A DNA stretch of 64,000 bases. It comes from Cacajao melanocephalus. Lineage: Eukaryota > Chordata > Mammalia > Primates > Pitheciidae. Under the pieces are notes generated by a model that was not told the DNA's origin, made no database searches, and saw nothing but the letters and a program-made list of their open reading frames with translations. The DNA lies in NCBI GenBank assembly GCA_963573385.1, contig CAUYLG010038519.1:1-64000 (forward strand), in the 5' to 3' direction. Shown piece by piece: positions 15,667-64,000 of this stretch (positions are counted from its first letter, which is position 1; every line of letters starts with the position of its first letter). The position numbers and the translations under genes are program-made.

Positions 15667-15925
15667 TCTTTTGTTGTTGTCTTTTCAGACAAGGTCTAGC
15701 TCTGTTGCCCAGGCTGGAGTGCAATGGCATGTACTCCAAATGATCCTCCTCTGGCCTCAGCCTCTCAAGTAACTGGGACTACAGGCATGTGCCAACACAC
15801 CTGGCTGTCTTTTAAATTTTTTTGTAGTTGACAGAGTTTAGCTATGTTTCCCAGGCTGGTCTTGAACTCCCACCTCAGCCTCTCAAAGTGTTGGGATTAC
15901 AAGCCTGAGCTACAGTGCTCAGCCA
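15667..15925 (-). mobile_element. Alu (AluJ-like)
   Basis: A reverse-orientation dimer, diverged, with a TTGTTGTTG-type tail and both arms present, ending in CTCAGCCA. Confidence 0.93.
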
Positions 15926-17086
15926 TGGGAAGAAATTATTTCCATGAGACCTGAACTTTTGCGAAGGTGAAAGGATTATTCATTTTTTCCTCTGTGAACT
16001 CAACTCTGTAATGTGTACTTGTTTAGGTTACAGTTTAATGATTTATGATGTGCAGACCTCTTTGATGCCTACGCAGCTTAGCTATTATATTTCATTATCT
16101 GGACATGGATACTGTTTACTTCTGGTCTTGAATATGGGGATCAAAATGGTTTTGAGGAAGCCAGTTTACTGACCCATTTTTAAATGTTCATACCCTTCAT
16201 TTTCTTCTTGGTAGTACTTGAGTAGCACCTAATTATCTTTTCCTTTTAATATTTCAGGTGTGCCCCAGACTTGAAAGAAACCAGGTAACATACTTAAAGT
16301 GTAATAGAAAAAAAAAAGCAAGCTTTGTTTTCCTGTGTGCAACAGGCTTAAATTTTCTGTAGACTTCTTAGCAGGAGGCCTTGCAGCCTGAGATGTTTGT
16401 GTTCTATGCCTCCTCTATGAGAGTGGAACCCACTACGTTTGCTCAGGCATTTGATTTTCTTTAGGTTATGAAATGTCTTTGTTCAGGGTGACAGGGAGCC
16501 TGGATTGCAAGTCTTTTTACTCTTCCATACAACTGGACCATAACACCATAAACGTAAAGCTGGGAAAACAAGAACAGGGTAACTACCAAGAAGGGCACAC
16601 CACACTTCTTTGAAAGAAGGAGGTTGTGGGAAAAAATACTCATGAAATTTCAAATGACTGAAGAATTTTGGAAATTGATAGATCAGTTTGGGGTTGAGAG
16701 GAGAAAGATATTATCAGTGCAGAGATTGACGGAATATACCACAAAGTATAGACAGAAAACACTGACATCAGAAAATGTAACTATTAGACTTTCAAAACTC
16801 CTTCAGGGCAGGTTTCACATTAAAGAGCATTAAATATTAGTCTCTCTCTCTGGGCTGTTATATACCAACACCTCACTCACAAAAAGTGGCCCCAGGAGAA
16901 ACTGCTATAAAAACTTCTTGTCATGTCCTAAGGAACACTCCTTGGAAGGCTAGAAGGACAGCCCATGTTTGGACTGTCCAGCTTAGACCATTGAGGATAG
17001 TAAGAGATACGTGAACATAGCTCAGTTCATGGAAAGACTCCATCATCAGCACTTTTATTGGGAATGCCTTCTGTGTGTAAGAACGT

Positions 17087-17870
17087 TTACTGGTTGTGAA
17101 TTTCTATGCTGTGTTTGCAATGTTGCTGCTTTCTATGGATCCAAGCAATTGCATACTCTTGAGGACAGTGCTGGTGATCTGTAAAAGACCCATTTCTTCC
17201 TCTCTTTCTTCCATTTTTATACTTTTTTTGAGAATCCTCAGTGTTTCCTAGCAAGTCTGAAAGTTCATATGACAGGTGGCAGCCACATAGGAAAATTACC
17301 TGGCCTTTCCAGAATTCTCTAACTTGTGAAAAGTTCTGTTTCTGTAGCATTGCCCACAGACACTGTTCATTAGTCACACAACAGAACGCCCACATGTTCT
17401 TGGTGAGGTACTGAGTAAGGAGGACATTGAGAGCCTGACTCTGAGCACACTGCATGCTTTCAATCAGTTGTTGCATAGAAATGTTATTAGCGGTCAAAGA
17501 AACCTGAGATTTAACTTTGATTTTTTTGTTTGGTTGGTTTTTTGAAACAGAGGCTGACTCTGTCGCCCAGGCTGGAATGCAGTGGCGAGATCTCAGCTTA
17601 TTGCAACTTCTGTCTCCTGGGTTCAAGCATATCTCCTACCTCAGCCTTTTGAGTAGCTGGGACTACAGGTGTGTGCCACCATGCCTGGCTAAGTTTTATA
17701 TTTTTAGTAGAGACAGGGTTTCATCACGCTGGTCATGCTGGTCTTGAACTCCTGACCCCAAGTGATCCGCCTGCCTCAGCCTCCCAAAGTGCTGGAATTA
17801 TAGGCATTAGCCACTGTGCCCAGCCATGAGATCAAACTTTCATGTGCTTATTTGTCTCTGTAACTGGCAT
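17087..17870 (-). pseudogene. Unidentified antisense reading frame, about 150 codons, split by an Alu (possible retrocopy)
   Basis: On the minus strand a frame runs from the Alu edge at about 17520 to a TAA at 17089-17087, about 140 codons with no stop. It is rich in Cys, Gln, His and Trp and contains MQQLIESMQCAQSQALNVLL and a basic KNGRKRGRNG. Beyond the Alu (17521-17825) the same frame continues from an ATG at 17870 (A at -3), preceded by an in-frame TAA. Together the two parts form a frame of about 150 codons before the Alu arrived. AATAAA lies 28 nt past the stop (17059-17054). No splice signals or poly(A) tail are visible. I do not recognise the protein. It may be an old retrocopy, an exon of an antisense transcript, or chance. 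Confidence 0.35.
17521..17825 (-). mobile_element. Alu (AluS-like) inserted in the unidentified reading frame
   Basis: A reverse-orientation full-length dimer beginning with a T-rich tail and ending in CACTGTGCCCAGCC. The flanks GAGATTTAACTTTGA and GAGATCAAACTTTCA look like a diverged target-site duplication, which marks where the host sequence was split. Confidence 0.96.
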
Positions 17871-18059
17871 TCTGTTAAATTAGCAATTTTGGAAGTAGAA
17901 CCTAAATCTTTTTTGCAGTATAGAACAGTGGTAGCTCACTCCTCCTTTTGTGAATGAAAATGTTTCTTCTGGTCCTGCTTGTGAATGTCTGGTGTCTCTT
18001 TCTTTCAGACAAATTTGAGTGGGGCAAAAAGACAAAGACAATCTGAAAGCTTAATTACT

Positions 18060-18275
18060 AGAGTGGTGTGGAAGAGCAATGGCATCAGGTGGAGATTCCA
18101 GTCTTAACTTTGTCACTTACTATCTAAGTGACTTTGGGCGAGTCACTTAATCTCTCTGAGCTAAAGATTCTTTAGCCATAATCTGGAGATAGTATCAGCC
18201 ATGCCTACTTCAAAGGCTCAAGTGACATAATGTAAAGGCATGAAATGCTTCCAAGTGTACAGCATTACAAGTTGC
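18060..18275 (+). mobile_element. MIR SINE
   Basis: Core motifs GTCACTTACTATCTAAGTGACTTTGGGCGAGTCACTTAATCTCTCTGAGC and a following GCATGAAATGC region follow the MIR consensus. Old and diverged. Confidence 0.85.
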
Positions 18276-20210
18276 CAAGGATGCTCATGAATACCAATAA
18301 GAACCAAACAATGGCCTCATCTCTGAACAATTTTCCACAAACTGACAAGTCAGACTCAGGAGCTAATTGCAATAGATAAGTCATTCACACATGAAAAGTT
18401 AAACTGAATAAGTAAAATTTTGCTCCCAGTAAGCTTCAGAAGGGCACAGTGAAGGGCACATTGATGATCAACCCTGAAGATACCGCCGGATGGGGGTGGG
18501 AGCTCTGAGAAAACAGAAGGCATCTTAGGAGGTCCAGAATTTTTCAAAACAGCGTGGTAAACTTTTTTTAAAAATCAAAGCTACCAAATAATATGCCACA
18601 GAGAAGATCTATGAACAAGTCTTTTACCATGGTACCTAAGCAAAATAACTGAGGAAGATCAACCAGGCCTAAAAACCTCTGCCAATTATGTTATTTAATA
18701 TCCAATGGGATGATTCAGATTATTCTTTCCAATCAAAACAAAACAATTTCTTTTTTTTGTATATAATAAAATGTCCCCTTTCCAACTTATCTGCAAATTC
18801 AGTAGAATTCTCTCTGGCTACAGAGAGTGAAGCATAATCAAATTATGGAAGTGCTGTGGCTAAATGCCTGGGCAGATTTCAGACCTCATTCTTCACATTT
18901 CAATTGCACACTGCTAAAGCTTATGGCAACTGAAGGAACTCGATCACCATGTAGACATAACTCAGGATCTCTGGGAGCAAGAAGTATATCCACTAGGAGC
19001 CAAGTCTGAATTATTGGCCCCCAGTAACATAATTCTTAGCCTTTAAAAGATCTTGGGATTAGTTCTGGCTTTGTGATTAATTACTGCTTAATTTTGGTAA
19101 CTCACCTCTTCAGATTTCAGTTTCTTTTACCCTAAAGGAAAATGGTTGGATAAGTCCCTTTTCAGTCCCAGTATCCTATGAGTGTCTGCAAAGGAGGCTT
19201 TGAATAGGGAAGTTGTGGCTCACATTTTTAGGAAGTTGGCAGCTCAAGGATATGATGCTATAGGAATGAAGAGAGTGGGCTTGTCAAAGAGTAGTTGACT
19301 TTCAGAAAAAACAGAAGATGACAATTAGGGAAAATTTAGGGAGAGACAGGCTGAAAGAAACTGGACAGCTGAGCAATCAGACAGAACCTGAAAGGCTGGT
19401 GCATAAATGAGGGGAACTAGAGAAACCCCGAGAGCCAGCAGGCTATATGGGGTAGTAAAATTAAGTCATTTCTACCAGCAGAATCCAGAATACCAACAAG
19501 TTAGGGTTCAGGTGGCTGTAGTTTTCATCTTAAGGAATGAAAAGAACAAGGAAACATATAAATAGACCAGTCGTGAACTAGAGAAAGACACCAACCAAAA
19601 GGAATCTTCATCAAAATACTACCTTGTCATTAGCTTTTTAGGAAAGCATTTAAACTCAATCACTTAAAAGACAGAAAACCACCTTTGTTGAGATATTCCT
19701 CATTTACTTAGTTGATATCATAATGAAAAAGCGATGAGGCAACATAGGCATTCACTTGTCAAATGATACAATATCACTTAGAAAGTGAGAACAGCTGCAG
19801 TCTCTTTAGCTAGAATGATTTCTGTGATGTAGTTAATACTCTCTTGCTCGTAGGAATTAAAATGTACTGATGTAGTTGCAGAGTTGTTGTTTTTTTTTTT
19901 TTTAAGTGTTTGAAGTGACTCTGGAGTTCAAGGGCTCATTACTTATCCAACAACAAGGATAAATTGAGGATATGGGGCAAAAAGTAAGGATGTGACATTT
20001 CCAATTTCCCATTCTTTGAAAGCTTATCATTCAACATGAAGACAAAAACTGATGACTCTAAAGGCAACATAAATATTTAACAGAAAATTAGTGACTATGG
20101 AATATATAAGGACAACTCATGTTCTGATGACTTTCAAAGACATGTCTGCCAATTACTTTAGTTGTATTGTTTTTCTGTGGAGAAAGCAAATTTGCAATAC
20201 TGTTACTTAC
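18276..20210. other. LMNTD1 3' side: no exon recognised
   Basis: Sequence downstream (in transcript direction) of the last coding exon's donor. A weak MIR-like segment lies at about 19060-19150. A terminal 3' UTR exon is expected somewhere below 20210, but no site stands out by eye. Confidence 0.3.
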
Positions 20211-20232
20211 CTTTAAAGGTTGAATTGACTGC

Positions 20233-62683
<42,451 letters not shown>

Positions 62684-62713
62684 CTTGGCTAGAAGAGAAG
62701 TCTCTTTTCTTTC

Positions 62714-64000
62714 CTAGGAAAGCAGATCATGACATCAGACAGTGAATATCGCTGAGGTTCAAGGCAGATTTCTCTTTTGAAAGTGACCTCACCTGTTAAT
62801 CCAACTACCTTCAAGCATCAGCCAGGTTTAATAATTTCTTTACCAAACTGGTACCAGAACCAGGATTCTCATGTGAATGTGTAAGTACCAACATAGCCAA
62901 TCCTGATCTTGACTAAGGATTTCAGACAAACTATGGCGAAGGTGTGTAGCATTGACTGGAAGCAGTTTGAGAGACAGGGCAGTAACTTGGCAAAGAGAAC
63001 TTTATGACTACAATTTTTGCATCTGGCCAACACTGCCTCTTAGAACTATGAGGTAATGTCTCCATAGTAACCAAGTTCCAGTTTCTGAACAATTACTATG
63101 TTGATGCTGCATATTTTTTGCAGTTTGCAGACATTAAGCAATGTAACTTGCTCTTAGGAGAGCCATATCTTCCACCAGACTTCGCCGCCAAAATTTTTGA
63201 TATCTTGTTTTGTGTAAGAGTCAAGCCCAGGATGTAAATACCGGAGAAATTAATCACAACTCTTTTTTTCTCTCTCTCTCTCGACAAATACTTTGAACAC
63301 GTGGGAACAGCTAGGCAGCAAGAATAGAAACCATAAAACTTCAGTGCAAAAAGTCTATCGGTAGAAATAGTAAAATCAAAGCCAGAACACCTAAATTCTT
63401 CTCCTAGTTATGCCAGCAGTGTGATTTAGAAGAAACTGCTTAATTCAGTTTCTGCTCTCTGTAAAACACCTGCACTTAATATTTCATGATAATGATACTA
63501 TGACAATAAAATTAGCAAATATGAAAGTCCATGATTCTGTACAGTAAGATCTATAAATGGTGATTACTGGATGAGTGACTTTATTAAAAATATTTAATAA
63601 GATTCTACTATTTATTAAAAACTGGCTGGGTACCATGAATAAACAATACATGCTTTCAAAAATAACACTAAAATATCTTCAAATACAGATTTGAAAATAA
63701 TGTTTAAAGACAATAAAGGAACTGTTTTAAAAAGCCAAAAGAAAAAGACAAGATGTATATCATATAATAAGGTAAGTTAAAGGAAAGTAAACATTTGACT
63801 GTATTTCCTTCATCTCAGAGATGTAGCAAAATTCCTATGAACATTGTGGGCCAATTATTTAAATATAGCATCAGAAGGTTTATACATTTTTACCTATGCT
63901 TAGCAAATAATTAAAAATGGGCTTGTCATATCTTGTCACTCTCCCAGTCTCCCTACTTGTACCAGTCTGGATGGTTTCCTAGCAGTTAAAAATTTCTCTA
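62714..64000. other. Upstream of LMNTD1 exon 1
   Basis: No CpG island, TATA-type promoter or further exon is evident. A CT-rich run lies at about 63265-63283 and a weak plus-strand MIR-like segment at about 63370-63500. The acceptor-like site next to 62713 implies that exon 1 is itself spliced from something beyond the window. Confidence 0.4.

Noticed and set aside
17518..17626. N-terminal 35 residues of a 179-residue antisense frame
   Set aside because: They are the antisense of an Alu tail and right arm; only the part below about 17520 is non-repeat.

Overview
The window is 64 kb of primate, most likely human, genomic DNA. It is AT-rich, has no long uninterrupted genes, and is packed with Alu, L1, L2, MIR, MaLR and ERV copies. 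Thirteen Alu copies place it in a primate lineage. The base composition, splice-site pattern and repeat classes exclude a prokaryote.

The one protein-coding gene I can support is on the minus strand. Eight coding exons between 62683 and 20233 join with perfectly compatible phases into a 411-codon reading frame plus stop. The middle exons (42464-42278, 41729-41610 and the start of 34967-34750) encode a lamin-tail domain that matches the Ig-like tail of nuclear lamins. I identify the gene as LMNTD1 (lamin tail domain containing 1, formerly IFLTD1, of the 12p12.1 KRAS-region/Pas1 locus). The protein has a short charged N-terminus, a Ser/Thr-rich linker, the lamin-tail domain, a basic Pro/Arg-rich stretch and a Lys-rich C-terminus. 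It has no long coiled coil and no CaaX box. Transcription would run from high to low coordinates. The promoter and any 5' non-coding exons lie beyond the window or are unrecognised. A donor just after the stop suggests at least one more 3' UTR exon below 20211.

Layout: 1-2.34 kb is a broken L1 ORF2 on the plus strand. 4.7-6 kb is an Alu cluster. 10-14.3 kb holds an MLT1 LTR, L1 3' ends, a long TG tract, an ERV LTR and an Alu. 15.7-18.3 kb holds two Alus, an unidentified antisense reading frame split by one of them, and a MIR. 20.2 kb is the last coding exon of LMNTD1. 23-31.5 kb is dense in antisense L1M, L2, MLT1, Alu and nested L1. 34-42.5 kb carries exons 7 to 4 among L1, Alu, MIR, L2 and a 55-bp minisatellite. 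43.6-48.3 kb holds a 48-bp alternating purine-pyrimidine tract, a long L2, an ERV2-like 5' LTR with its primer-binding site, and L1M/MaLR copies. 50.4-55.6 kb is a pair of convergent decayed L1Ms. 56.4-62.7 kb carries exons 3, 2 and 1.

I found no novel multi-gene system. The items most worth checking are the unidentified 150-codon antisense frame at 17.1-17.9 kb, the architecture of the LMNTD1 terminal exon, the possible N-terminal extension, and the strong Z-DNA candidate.
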